NCBI GenBank assembly: GCA_035550595.1 | Contig: DASZOV010000043.1 | Location: 11,638-75,637, forward strand | Direction of reading: 5' to 3' | Origin: CALFMR01 sp035550595 | GTDB taxonomy: Bacteria; Acidobacteriota; Vicinamibacteria; Vicinamibacterales; SCN-69-37 | Length of the DNA: 64,000 nt | In this document: in pieces, positions 1-8,702 of the stretch | Layout: each line of letters opens with the position of its first letter | How positions within the stretch are numbered: position 1 is the stretch's first letter | The notes under the pieces: generated by a model | Told to the model about the DNA's origin: nothing | Databases searched by the model: none | Seen by the model: only the letters and a program-made list of their open reading frames with translations | Made by a program: the position numbers and the translations under genes

Positions 1-84
1 CGGTCAATCCTCACGGCCGCCGAGGAACGGCTGTTGCAGCCGCTCTCGCATGGCCGCGCCCGTCCGGGCGCGCAAGGAGAGACC

Positions 85-561
85 ATGCACGTCAACGAAG
101 TGATGAGCCGTTCGCCGCGCACGTGTCGCATCGACGATTCGGCCGACGCGGCGGTTCGCGTCATGTGGGAACAGGACTGCGGCGCCGTGCCCGTCCTCGA
201 TCACGAGGGCCGCGTCGCCGGGATTGTCACCGACCGCGACATCTGCATCGCCACCTACTTCCAGGGTGCGCCGCCGAGCGCGCTGCGCGTGGCCGACATC
301 ATGTCGCGCGACGTCTGCACGTGCCGCACGAGCGATGCGGTCACCGACGCCGAGCAGGCGATGCGTCAGCGCCAAGTGCGCCGGCTGCCCGTCATCGACG
401 AGCGGCAAGTGCTCGTAGGGATGCTCTCGGTGAGCGACCTCGCGCAGAGCGCCAAACACGCCGGACGGCTGCGAGCGTCGGGAGGCGACGGCGTCGACCT
501 GCTGCAGACGGTGACCGCCGTGTCCGAGCCGCGCCAGCGGCGAGTGCCCCCCGCCGTCTGA
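85..561 (+). CDS. Two-CBS-domain protein
   Basis: A 158-residue soluble protein built almost wholly from a tandem pair of CBS motifs (about residues 1-60 and 66-125). Both repeats start with the typical 'V..IMS...V.TC' pattern and carry the 'G.VTDRDI' and 'G.LSVSDL' signatures. Such Bateman modules bind adenine nucleotides (AMP, ATP, SAM) and act as energy or redox sensors; no partner domain is fused here. The ATG at 85 is chosen over an in-frame ATG at 34 because AAGGAGA lies just upstream. The ligand and client protein are unknown. The next gene converges on it. Confidence 0.88.
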   Translation: MHVNEVMSRSPRTCRIDDSADAAVRVMWEQDCGAVPVLDHEGRVAGIVTDRDICIATYFQGAPPSALRVADIMSRDVCTCRTSDAVTDAEQAMRQRQVRRLPVIDERQVLVGMLSVSDLAQSAKHAGRLRASGGDGVDLLQTVTAVSEPRQRRVPPAV

Positions 562-677
562 GCCCGCGCACGGCTGCGAAGCCTCTTCCGTGGAGCCCTG
601 GCCTTTCAGGGTCGGGGGAACCATCGTGCGCCACCGAACGCGCGCGTTCAGAGCGTGCTTCACTTCGCGGACATCGT

Positions 678-3600
678 CTACCGTACCGCCGCGGTGGCGG
701 GATCACTCGGCACTGGCGTCCCGGCCGGCGACAGCGTGAGCGAGCAGCCAGACGATTCGCAGTGGACCGTGCCGACGCGAGGCATGTTCACATCGCTCTC
801 GTCGGGTACCGGCTCCTGGACGTGCAGGCCCTGAAGCGTGTCGGCAAGCGATGCCAGCGGTCGACTGCCGCTCGCGAGCGTCGCGCGCCGGACGTTGCCT
901 GCCGCATCGACGATGAGCAGGAACGTCGCCGTGCCGGCCGGCGTTGCTGGCGGCGCGGACACATCGATGCGCGGATCGAGCGTCGCACGCGCGTCGGTAA
1001 TCGCGCGATCGCGGATCTCGGCTGACGGCTCGACCGCGGCGAAGTGCGCGGCCGCGTCCGGCGCGGGTTGCGTCGCCGCGAGTGCCAGCGCGTAATAGCG
1101 CCGCGCCGATGCTCGGTCGCCGCGCGCCGCGGCAATCTGTCCGAGATGGTCGGCGACCTCCCCGTTTCTCGACAGGTCCCACGCCGGCAGAATGTCGTGC
1201 CACGCCGCGTCGAGATCGCCCTGCGCGAAGTGAATCCAGCCGCGCGTGTCCCAATACTCGGGGAGATGCCGCACGAGCGATACTGTCGTTGTCGGCTTGG
1301 CGTCCGGCTCTGCGAGGAGACGTTCCGTCTCGGCAATCGCGCGTCCGACGTAAGCGGACGCCTTGTCGAGATCGTGACGTCCGAGGGCGAGCTCCCAGGC
1401 GACGCTGTTCCACAACGCCGGCTGCGGTTCGAGCGTGACCGCGGTGTCGAAGGCCGTCGTCGCCGCCGCGGGCTGTCCGAGTTTTTCCTGACAGAGGCCC
1501 ACGTCCCAGAAGATGCGCGAGCTGTGCGGTTGCCGTGCCGCCTCGGCTTCGAGGACGGGCATCGCCTCCTCACAGCGTCCCAGGAACAGCAGCGTTTCGC
1601 CGAGCCTGCCGCCGATGTCGCGATTCCCCGGGTAGACGCGATGCGCCTCGCGCCACACGTCGAGACTCACCTCCCGTCCCTTGACGCTCGCGAGCTGCAT
1701 CGCGAGCACCTTGTAGGCTGACGGCGACGGCGCAACGTCGACTTGATGGCGCATCGCGGCCAGACCATCCGCGGTATCGCCCGTCGCCATCTCGGCCTGT
1801 CCGAGCAGGGCCCAGGCCATGGGGTTGTCGGGATCGGCGCGCGTCGCTTCTTCGAACGCCGCGCGTGCCGCGGCCCAGTCGTGCTGGACGTAGCCGAGTG
1901 CCAGGCCGCGTTCGTTGGCGTCGCGCGCAGCCGGCACGTCTCCAGTCTCCCAGGCGAGCGACACGTTCGAACCGAGTGCCCAACGCCACTCGGGCACGTC
2001 GACGTAGTACGGCGCCTTCTTCGCGGACGCGACGAACGCGCGATACGCGTCCACCTCGTTGGACGGCAGGTCCGACGTCTTGATGGTGATCGCCCTGTCG
2101 ATCAATGCGCCGCCATCGACGAGCGTCACGCCGACGCGCAGGCTCGCAAAGGGCTTGTCGAGCCACAGCGCCGGCGTTCGCGGCATCTGGGCACTCAGAT
2201 CGTCGGGCAGCCGCACGCGCGCGCGATAGACATAGTCGCCCTTGGGCAGATCGAGCGGCGTCGTCGCCTCGCCCTCACGCGGCGTCGACACGTCCGGCCA
2301 GTCGAACGCGGGCAGTGGCAGGACGTACTGATGCTTCGTCCATTCCGAGTGCGGCTCGTGTGTGTAGTGATACGTGATCGTCAGCGGCGTGCTCGTGTCC
2401 TCGGCGGGCGTGATGTGGATGTCAGTGACCTCGCCGCCCGACGCGGCCGCCGCCGGCAGACGTCGGACGAGATCGGTCCATCGATCGGCCGGCACGATGC
2501 GCAGCGCCTGACGCAGGATCACCTCGAGATCGCCGGACACCTCGTCGGTCACCGTCGCGTCGAGCGCGCCGTGGTCATCGACGGTGCCATCCAGCGTGTG
2601 ACGCCAGTGATTGGGCCGCGTCGACTCCGCCGGTGTCGTGACGAGGTGCGACGCGCCGGCCGGCTCGAGCAGCAGCACCGACTGCCCGCGTTCGATCTCG
2701 TTCAGGAATCCTGGCGGCGCGACTTCCTGAGTCGTGTCGAACCATCTCCGGCTCGGCTCGTCGATCACGCTCACGACGTGATCGAAGACCGCGGGCGACG
2801 GCACGTCCGCCACCGGCGGCGTCACCGTCGAGAGCAGGGCCCCTTCGGCGTTCACGCCAATCGCGTCGAGGAGCGCGACGAGCAGCACGTGCTTGTCCTT
2901 GCAGTCGCCGAAGCCCTTGGCGAGAACCTCGTCGGCCGTGTGCGGCTGAATCCGGCCAATGCCGAACGACACGCTCACGTACCGCACGTTCGCCGACACG
3001 TACCGATAGATGGCGTCGATGCGCGCTTCGTCGGTCGAGGCGCCGGCCGTGAGCGCGAGCGCCTTCGCGCGGATGGCAGGCGTGACGACCGCGCGATCCC
3101 GCCAGAGATCCAGAACGGCGTCGCCGACCTCGCCCCACGTGCGGAAGCTCGTCACCTGGACGGCCGGACCGCGTTCGCGCAGGTGCCGCGTGAGAGCGGC
3201 GACATCGTCCGGTCCAAGCGGATGATCGTTCTGGAAATGCCACGTGTATCGCACGCGCCCATCCGCCGTCGTTTTCGCCGGCGCGTCGCCGAGCGTCTTG
3301 ACGATCACGGGCGTCGCGGCCGGCACGGACACGACCAACTCCGCGTCGCGCACGACGTCGATCCACGACGGCGAGAACGTCATCCAGAACTGGCCGGGAA
3401 TCAGGCTCGACGCGTCCGTGCGGACGGCGTAGTCCAGTTCGTCGCCGACTTCCAACCCCTCGACGTTGACGTAGCTCTCGTAGATGTCGCTGAACTCGGG
3501 CGCCGCCGTTGTCATCTCCGCGGGCAGGTTGATCGCGTGATCGACCGGTGTCTCGACAACGCGGCCGTCGGGCTTGACGGCGCGGACGTACTCCCAGGTG

Positions 3601-3872
3601 AGGCGGCCGTGGTCGTTCACGTAGGGCATGATGACGGTGCCCACGCGCCGAAGGCCGGCGGCCGACTGCACGTGAATCCGGAACACGGTCTCGACGTGGC
3701 GAGTGCCGTCGGCATCGAACGTCCAGGTCATCGCCAGCCGCTCGACGATGACGTCGGCATTGGCCGTCGGCGAGGCGGCAGGCGGCGGCGAGGCAGCCGA
3801 CTGCGCGACAACGGCGCGAGGGATCGCCGCGAGCGCGGCGAGGAGCAGGACGATCCTGGCAGGGAGGGCCAT
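678..3872 (-). CDS. Exported DUF3857-transglutaminase-TPR protein
   Basis: A roughly 1064-residue protein with a clear signal peptide (hydrophobic stretch, then AVVAQS). An N-terminal DUF3857 domain is followed by a transglutaminase-like domain with a visible triad: Cys in GFGDCKDKH, His in VFDHVVSVI and Asp in WFDTTQ. Next come several TPR repeats (around residues 660-900) and a C-terminal segment resembling a TonB-C/energy-transducer fold (LLIVDAAGNVRRATL). The family is common in Acidobacteriota and Bacteroidota, and its members are thought to act on peptides or proteins in the periplasm. The ATG at 3872 is preferred to one at 3917 because it directly precedes the signal peptide and has a GAGGT-like site. 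Substrate unknown. Confidence 0.85.
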   Translation of the reverse strand: MALPARIVLLLAALAAIPRAVVAQSAASPPPAASPTANADVIVERLAMTWTFDADGTRHVETVFRIHVQSAAGLRRVGTVIMPYVNDHGRLTWEYVRAVKPDGRVVETPVDHAINLPAEMTTAAPEFSDIYESYVNVEGLEVGDELDYAVRTDASSLIPGQFWMTFSPSWIDVVRDAELVVSVPAATPVIVKTLGDAPAKTTADGRVRYTWHFQNDHPLGPDDVAALTRHLRERGPAVQVTSFRTWGEVGDAVLDLWRDRAVVTPAIRAKALALTAGASTDEARIDAIYRYVSANVRYVSVSFGIGRIQPHTADEVLAKGFGDCKDKHVLLVALLDAIGVNAEGALLSTVTPPVADVPSPAVFDHVVSVIDEPSRRWFDTTQEVAPPGFLNEIERGQSVLLLEPAGASHLVTTPAESTRPNHWRHTLDGTVDDHGALDATVTDEVSGDLEVILRQALRIVPADRWTDLVRRLPAAAASGGEVTDIHITPAEDTSTPLTITYHYTHEPHSEWTKHQYVLPLPAFDWPDVSTPREGEATTPLDLPKGDYVYRARVRLPDDLSAQMPRTPALWLDKPFASLRVGVTLVDGGALIDRAITIKTSDLPSNEVDAYRAFVASAKKAPYYVDVPEWRWALGSNVSLAWETGDVPAARDANERGLALGYVQHDWAAARAAFEEATRADPDNPMAWALLGQAEMATGDTADGLAAMRHQVDVAPSPSAYKVLAMQLASVKGREVSLDVWREAHRVYPGNRDIGGRLGETLLFLGRCEEAMPVLEAEAARQPHSSRIFWDVGLCQEKLGQPAAATTAFDTAVTLEPQPALWNSVAWELALGRHDLDKASAYVGRAIAETERLLAEPDAKPTTTVSLVRHLPEYWDTRGWIHFAQGDLDAAWHDILPAWDLSRNGEVADHLGQIAAARGDRASARRYYALALAATQPAPDAAAHFAAVEPSAEIRDRAITDARATLDPRIDVSAPPATPAGTATFLLIVDAAGNVRRATLASGSRPLASLADTLQGLHVQEPVPDESDVNMPRVGTVHCESSGCSLTLSPAGTPVPSDPATAAVR

Positions 3873-3988
3873 CTCGACCTCGAATCTCGGCTGAATGAAT
3901 CGTCCGAGAGTATACAAGGCCGGGGCGTGGCTACCGGCACTCCGCGCGGACTAGCGTCGCGCGCGGCAACGACGTCGCCGATCAGACG

Positions 3989-4501
3989 TCAGGCGAAGCG
4001 ATTGTCGTCGGCCGTCGGCCCGTAGACTGACGGCACTGGCTCGTCGTTCAGCCGCAGGTACACCGTCAACTGGCCGCGGTGATGCGCGAGGTGATTGAAG
4101 ACGGAGTGTCGCAGCACGACATAGCGCGGGTCCTCGGACACGAGTTTCCCGCCCGCGAGCATGCGCCACGGCGTCATCAGGTGATCGTCGGTCGTGCGCG
4201 TCAACGCGTCGCGCGCCGCGGCCACGCTCTTGTCGAGCGCGTCGAGCCGCTCGCGCGTCGTCGTCAACACCGGCCGTGCACCGCCCGCGCCGCTCATGAC
4301 GTCGAGCTCATCCTGGTCGATCGTCATCACGACCCACCCGGGCATCTCGGCGACGAGCTGCGCCAGACGTCCCAGGGGCATCGATTTGGGATGGGGTTTC
4401 CAGTCGTCGCGCCCTTCGGGCACGCGCTCGAGCACACGCCGCGTGGCCGCGGCTTCGACGTCGAGTTCAGCCAGGAACTGGTCGGTGAGCTTCATGCCCA
4501 T
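3989..4501 (-). CDS. DinB-like (DUF664-type) four-helix protein
   Basis: A 170-residue DinB/YfiT-like superfamily protein. The C-terminal HLAHHRGQLTVYLRL stretch supplies the conserved histidines that bind a divalent metal in this fold, and it is followed by the common ending 'VPSVYGPTAD'. Members include thiol-dependent S-transferases (bacillithiol or mycothiol type) and damage-inducible proteins; the specific activity here cannot be assigned. The start is supported by GAAGGAGAAC upstream. An in-frame ATG two codons later (4495) is nearly equivalent. Confidence 0.82.
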   Translation of the reverse strand: MGMKLTDQFLAELDVEAAATRRVLERVPEGRDDWKPHPKSMPLGRLAQLVAEMPGWVVMTIDQDELDVMSGAGGARPVLTTTRERLDALDKSVAAARDALTRTTDDHLMTPWRMLAGGKLVSEDPRYVVLRHSVFNHLAHHRGQLTVYLRLNDEPVPSVYGPTADDNRFA

Positions 4502-4537
4502 GACGTTCTCCTTCGACGCACGGGGCTGGCGCGTGAA

Positions 4538-4912
4538 TTACTCGCCGGCCGCGGCGTCGCGCTTGCGCTGGTGGAACTTGGCGACCCGCATGGCCGCCTC
4601 GAGGTGCTGGGGTTCGACACGACCGGCGAAGTACGCATCCGGGTCGAGAATGAAGCGCTTCGACATGACCTGGCCGGTGACCGTGGCGTCCGGCCGCACG
4701 TCGACGACGTCGGTCGCGATGAGCTGTCCGGTGACGCGGCCGAACACCGTGATGTCGCGCGCCAGCACGTCGCCCCGGACGTCGGCGGACGGCCCGAGCA
4801 CGACCGCGAAGCTTTCGCAGAACAGCGGACCTTCGACGAGGCCCTCGATCGTGATGTCCTCGAACGCGCGCAGTTCGCCTTTGACCTGAATCGTCTTGCC
4901 CAGCGTGCTCAT
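4538..4912 (-). CDS. Bactofilin (polymer-forming cytoskeletal protein)
   Basis: A short protein of about 124 residues with the right-handed beta-helix repeat pattern of bactofilins: hydrophobic/glycine repeats of the form 'I.GLVEG.LFC..' and 'DITVFGRVTGQL'. Bactofilins self-assemble into filaments without nucleotide and organise envelope or morphogenetic functions. I chose the ATG at 4912 (MSTLGKTIQVKGEL) rather than one six codons upstream, because the family normally opens directly with a 'S.IG....I.G.L'-like segment. It lies between the DinB-like gene and the glycerol-facilitator gene on the same strand, with short gaps. Confidence 0.85.
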   Translation of the reverse strand: MSTLGKTIQVKGELRAFEDITIEGLVEGPLFCESFAVVLGPSADVRGDVLARDITVFGRVTGQLIATDVVDVRPDATVTGQVMSKRFILDPDAYFAGRVEPQHLEAAMRVAKFHQRKRDAAAGE

Positions 4913-4951
4913 GACTGCCGATTGTCGCACGGCGCCGGGCGCGCCGCCGCG

Positions 4952-5728
4952 TCAGCTCGCCGCTGGAAACCGGCGGCCGACGAACACGTCGTACACCAAT
5001 CCGCCGATGAGGCCGCCCATGACCGGGCCGACAATCGGCACCCACCACCAGGCGTGACCGGCGCGGAAGACGTCGCTGCCCCAACCGGCAATCGCCGTGA
5101 ACAACCGCGGGGCGAAGTCGCGCGCCGGGTTGATCGCGTAGCCCGAGTTGAAGCCGAACGTCGCGCCGATGGTCAGGACGAGCAGGCCGACGACGATCGG
5201 CACGACGCCGGGCGACGGCGCCGAGTTGCGCGTGTCGGTGATGCCGAAGATCACGCCCACGAGCAGCGCCGTGCCGACGATCTGATCGACGACGCCGCCG
5301 GGAAACGTGCTGAGGAACGACTGCGGATAGGTGGCCCAGATACCGGCCGTCGCATGCGCCCCGACGATTTGCCGCACGCCGCCGTCGAACGCGTTCAGCG
5401 CCTCGTGATACGTGAGATAGACGACGACCGACGCAACGAACGCGCCGGCGAACTGCGCCACGAGGTACGGCGCGACTTTGCGCCAGTCGAAGCCGCGGTG
5501 CGCCGCGAGCGCGATCGTGACCGCCGGGTTGAGGTGCGCGCCCGACACGCCGCCCGCCACGTAGCACCCCATCGTGACCGCGAGGCCCCATCCAATATTG
5601 ATGGAGAGATACGTGCCCGACGCCTGGCCGCTCAGCACGACCTGCGCCACGACGCCGACGCCGAAGACGATGAGCACGAACGTGCCGAGGAACTCGGCGA
5701 GCGCTTCACGGACGGTTCCTGGCGGCAT
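4952..5728 (-). CDS. glpF: MIP-family channel, GlpF-like glycerol facilitator
   Basis: A 258-residue membrane protein with six predicted helices and both MIP signature loops: NPA at residues 67-69 (SGAHLNPAVT) and a second NPA in SGYAINPARDFAPR. The Asp after the second NPAR is typical of glycerol facilitators rather than water-only aquaporins, so passive diffusion of glycerol or other small polyols across the inner membrane is the likely role. Start at 5728, preceded by AAGGAGTTG; an upstream in-frame ATG would add a charged tail not found in the family. No glycerol kinase is adjacent. Confidence 0.9.
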   Translation of the reverse strand: MPPGTVREALAEFLGTFVLIVFGVGVVAQVVLSGQASGTYLSINIGWGLAVTMGCYVAGGVSGAHLNPAVTIALAAHRGFDWRKVAPYLVAQFAGAFVASVVVYLTYHEALNAFDGGVRQIVGAHATAGIWATYPQSFLSTFPGGVVDQIVGTALLVGVIFGITDTRNSAPSPGVVPIVVGLLVLTIGATFGFNSGYAINPARDFAPRLFTAIAGWGSDVFRAGHAWWWVPIVGPVMGGLIGGLVYDVFVGRRFPAAS

Positions 5729-5901
5729 GGGCAACTCCTTGGCGGGGCAAAAAGCCGCCGGAGTATACCGCAGCCGTTCGAACAACCGCGACGCGCGCGC
5801 TCACACACGAGGGCGCGACACGTCGTCTCGCCGCGGAGCGCGATAGGATCTCGTGGACGGCCGGCCTCCCCGCTCTTCGCGGCCGATCGCACGAGACGAC
5901 C

Positions 5902-6387
5902 ATGACACCACGCATCGATTACCGAAAGTTCGCCCCGGAAGCCCTTCAGGCGATGAGCGCGCTCGAAGGCTATCTCCGCTCCTGCGGCCTGGACCACAAG
6001 CTGCTGCACCTCTTGAAGACGCGCGCCTCGCAGATCAACGGCTGCGCGTTCTGCATCGACATGCACACGATCGACGCGCGTGCGCTCGGCGAGACCGAGC
6101 AGCGTCTCTACGCGCTCGACGCCTGGCGCGAGACGCCGTTCTTCACCGATCGCGAACGCGCCGCGCTCGCCTGGATCGAGGCCGTGACGCGCATCTCCGA
6201 GACGCACGTCCCCGACGAGGTGTACGGCGAGCTGAAGGCGCACTACAGCGAGAAGGAGATCGTCGACCTGACGTATCTCGCCGGCGTCATCAACATGTGG
6301 AACCGGCTCGCGATCTCGATGCGCTCGGTGCCGGGACGGTACCGTACGCGCGAAACCGGCACCGCGCGGCCGGCCCAGACGACGTAG
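5902..6387 (+). CDS. AhpD/carboxymuconolactone-decarboxylase-like protein
   Basis: A 161-residue alpha-helical protein of the AhpD-like family. The redox motif is CAFCIDMH (CxxC plus a downstream His), as in alkylhydroperoxidase D and the many uncharacterised peroxidase-like homologues. The segment DLTYLAGVINMWNRLAIS matches the conserved C-terminal helix. It probably takes part in disulphide-relay peroxide reduction; no AhpC partner is adjacent, although a peroxiredoxin lies 1.6 kb downstream. It is divergent from glpF and followed after 22 bp by the zinc-ribbon gene on the same strand. Confidence 0.88.
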   Translation: MTPRIDYRKFAPEALQAMSALEGYLRSCGLDHKLLHLLKTRASQINGCAFCIDMHTIDARALGETEQRLYALDAWRETPFFTDRERAALAWIEAVTRISETHVPDEVYGELKAHYSEKEIVDLTYLAGVINMWNRLAISMRSVPGRYRTRETGTARPAQTT

Positions 6388-6409
6388 AGCCCGTTTCACC
6401 GGAGGTCCC

Positions 6410-6787
6410 ATGCCCGACGAGTCCCTCGTGTTCACTTGTCCCGACTGCGATGAACCGCTCGTCTTCACGTTCCGCGACACGAGCGGCGTCGGCGCACACA
6501 AACGAGGCGATCACTTCAACACGACGCCCGATACGTCGCACTACGTCTGCTTTCCCTGCGCGAAGGCGTGGAAGCAGCGGCTCTCCGGTCCGCTCACGCC
6601 GGACATCGTCGGTGAGCTGGCGTTCTTCACGTGCCGCGTGCCCGAATGCGGATCGCGTCTGGAGATTACGCGCGAGTCAGCGGTGCCGACCGAGATCGAG
6701 CTCACCTGCCGCTCCGGACACGAGTACGTCGTCGACTCGGCGCTCGACGGCGGATTGACGCTGACCGATCGGGCGTCACGGTCATGA
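6410..6787 (+). CDS. Small double zinc-ribbon protein, unknown function
   Basis: A 125-residue protein with two sets of potential metal ligands: Cys10/Cys13 with Cys47/Cys50 (CPDC...CFPC), and Cys75/Cys80 with Cys100/His104. This suggests two zinc-ribbon-like knuckles. A strong GGAGGT precedes the ATG. Its stop codon overlaps the next start (ATGA at 6784-6787), so it is probably translationally coupled to the dehydrogenase downstream. I recognise no named family. It could be an accessory or regulatory protein of that dehydrogenase or an unrelated nucleic-acid-binding protein. Confidence 0.75.
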   Translation: MPDESLVFTCPDCDEPLVFTFRDTSGVGAHKRGDHFNTTPDTSHYVCFPCAKAWKQRLSGPLTPDIVGELAFFTCRVPECGSRLEITRESAVPTEIELTCRSGHEYVVDSALDGGLTLTDRASRS

Positions 6788-7902
6788 AGGCGATTGCCGT
6801 CGCACCGGGGACGCGCGACATCAAGCTCGTCGATCGACCGCGCCCGACGATCGTCACGCCCGACGAGGTCGAGCTCCGGGTGCTGCGCGTCGGCATCTGC
6901 GGCACCGATCGCGAGGAAGCTGCTGGCGGACGCGCGAAAGCGCCGGCCGGTCACGCGGATCTCGTCCTGGGCCACGAGATGATCGGACAGGTCACCGCTG
7001 TTGGCTCCGCCGTGCGATCGGTGGCGCCCGGCGACTGCGCGGTGTTCACCGTACGCCGCGGATGCGGCGGTTGCCGTGCGTGCGCGATGAACCGCTCGGA
7101 CATGTGCCTCACCGGCTTCTACACCGAACGCGGCATCTGGGGACGCGACGGCTATCAGACCGAGTTCGTCGTCGACCGCGATTCGCACATCGTGCGCGTC
7201 GACACGACGCTCGAGGCCATCGGCGTGCTGGCCGAGCCGCTGTCGGTCGCCGAGAAAGCCATCGCGGAAGCCGTCCACGTCCAGCTCACGCGCCTGCCCG
7301 ATTCGTCGACGGCGCTCGACTGGCTGTCGGGCCGCCGCTGTCTCGTCGCCGGGCTCGGACCGATCGGTCTGCTCGCCGCGATGTCGCTTCGACTCCGTGA
7401 CGCCGACGTCTGGGGCCTCGATGTCGTCGACGCCGACACCGCACGGCCGCAGTGGCTGACGCGCATCGGCGGCCACTACCTCGACGGACGCGGCGTGACG
7501 CCCGAGCAGGCCGCGGGCTCAGTCGGTGCGTTCGACGTCGTCATCGACGCAACCGGCGTCGCGAGCCTCGAGTTCGAGCTCGTCGACGTGCTCGCCACCA
7601 ACGGCGTTTACGCGATTACCGGCATTCCGGGCGACGACCGTCCGATCAGCGTGTCCGGCGCGGCGTTCATGCGTCGGCTCGTGCTGGGCAACCAGGTGAT
7701 GATCGGCAGCGTCAACGCGTCACGCGATCACTTCCAGCTCGCCGTCGACGATCTGGCGCGGGCCGACGCGCGTTGGCCCGGCGCCGCTGCGGCGCTCATC
7801 ACACATCGGCATCCGTATACGGACTTCGGCGCGGCTCTGGAGCATCACGGCGACGGCGAGATCAAGGTGGTCCTGGAGTGGAGTGCAGTTGAGACGCACT
7901 GA
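6784..7902 (+). CDS. Zinc-dependent glucose 1-dehydrogenase-like MDR enzyme
   Basis: A 372-residue medium-chain dehydrogenase. The catalytic-zinc region has GICGTDREE and LVLGHEMIG, and the structural-zinc lobe is CGGCRACAMNRSDMC. A Rossmann motif GLGPIG precedes LDVVD. The insertion 'TGFYTERGIWGRDGYQTEF' and the overall layout fit the glucose/galactose dehydrogenase branch known from archaea and some bacteria, which oxidises aldoses to lactones with NAD(P). The ATG at 6784 is preferred over upstream in-frame starts because it overlaps the stop of the zinc-ribbon gene. The exact sugar is uncertain. Confidence 0.85.
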   Translation: MKAIAVAPGTRDIKLVDRPRPTIVTPDEVELRVLRVGICGTDREEAAGGRAKAPAGHADLVLGHEMIGQVTAVGSAVRSVAPGDCAVFTVRRGCGGCRACAMNRSDMCLTGFYTERGIWGRDGYQTEFVVDRDSHIVRVDTTLEAIGVLAEPLSVAEKAIAEAVHVQLTRLPDSSTALDWLSGRRCLVAGLGPIGLLAAMSLRLRDADVWGLDVVDADTARPQWLTRIGGHYLDGRGVTPEQAAGSVGAFDVVIDATGVASLEFELVDVLATNGVYAITGIPGDDRPISVSGAAFMRRLVLGNQVMIGSVNASRDHFQLAVDDLARADARWPGAAAALITHRHPYTDFGAALEHHGDGEIKVVLEWSAVETH

Positions 7903-7979
7903 ACGGGCGGCGCCGTTCACCCGCGCGACCGCACGCGGAGTATGATCGTCAGACGTTCCCTGTTTCCAAGGAGAAGGCA

Positions 7980-8579
7980 ATGAGACGGGCTCTCTTGAGT
8001 ATCCTCCTCGCCGGCGTGATGGCGGTGCCGGCGCTGGCCGCGTTGAAGGTTGGCGAAAAGGCGCCGGACTTCACGGCGCAGGCGTCGCTCGCCGGCAAGG
8101 CGTTCAAATTCTCGCTCGCCGACGCGTTGAAGAAAGGACCGGTCGTCGTCTATTTCTATCCGTCGGCGTTCACCGGTGGCTGCAACATCGAGGCGCACAC
8201 GTTCGCGGAGAACAAAGAAAAGTTCGATGCCGCGGGCGCGTCGATCATCGGCGTGTCGCAGGACAGCATCGATCGGCTCAACGCGTTCTCGGCCGATCCG
8301 CAGTACTGCGCGGGCAAGATCGCGGTGGCGTCCGACGCGAACGGCGCGATTGCGACGTCGTACAACCTGACGAAGTCCGCGGCGCGCGCCGGCATGAAGG
8401 ACACGCGCGGCGTGGCCATCGATCACGGCTTCACCGAGCGGACGACCTTCGTCGTCACGCCGGACGGCAAGGTCGCGGCGGTCTTCTCGAGCGCCGACGA
8501 CAAGATCAGCCCCGCCGAGCACGTCGCCAAGTCGCTCGCCGCCGTTCAGCAGCTCACGGCGTCGAAGACCGCGGAGTAG
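7980..8579 (+). CDS. Exported peroxiredoxin (AhpC/TSA, BCP-like)
   Basis: A 199-residue thioredoxin-fold peroxidase. The motif YPSAFTGGC places the peroxidatic Cys at residue 68; Cys110 (DPQYCAGK) may be the resolving residue. A clear N-terminal signal peptide (about residues 1-20, ending PALAA) makes it periplasmic or surface-associated, unusual against the mostly cytosolic BCP enzymes. AAGGAGAAGG gives a strong ribosome binding site. It should reduce hydroperoxides at the expense of a thiol reductant; that reductant is not encoded nearby. Confidence 0.9.
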   Translation: MRRALLSILLAGVMAVPALAALKVGEKAPDFTAQASLAGKAFKFSLADALKKGPVVVYFYPSAFTGGCNIEAHTFAENKEKFDAAGASIIGVSQDSIDRLNAFSADPQYCAGKIAVASDANGAIATSYNLTKSAARAGMKDTRGVAIDHGFTERTTFVVTPDGKVAAVFSSADDKISPAEHVAKSLAAVQQLTASKTAE

Positions 8580-8702
8580 CGTTCCCCCCGCCTCTCCTTC
8601 TCATATCCGCCAGGCGGCCGCGTCGCGGGAACCGACGCGCGCCGCGTGGCGGGTTGTCACTCATCGCTCAATTCGACGATCGACCGGCGCGCAGCGGCGC
8701 CT

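Noticed and set aside
585..625. Terminator between the CBS and DUF3857 genes (CCCTG...CAGGG)
   Set aside because: Five-base stem without a following T run; weak in a GC-rich genome.
1743..4025. Long plus-strand open frame opposite the DUF3857 protein gene
   Set aside because: Arg/His-rich shadow of the opposite-strand gene, no family features.
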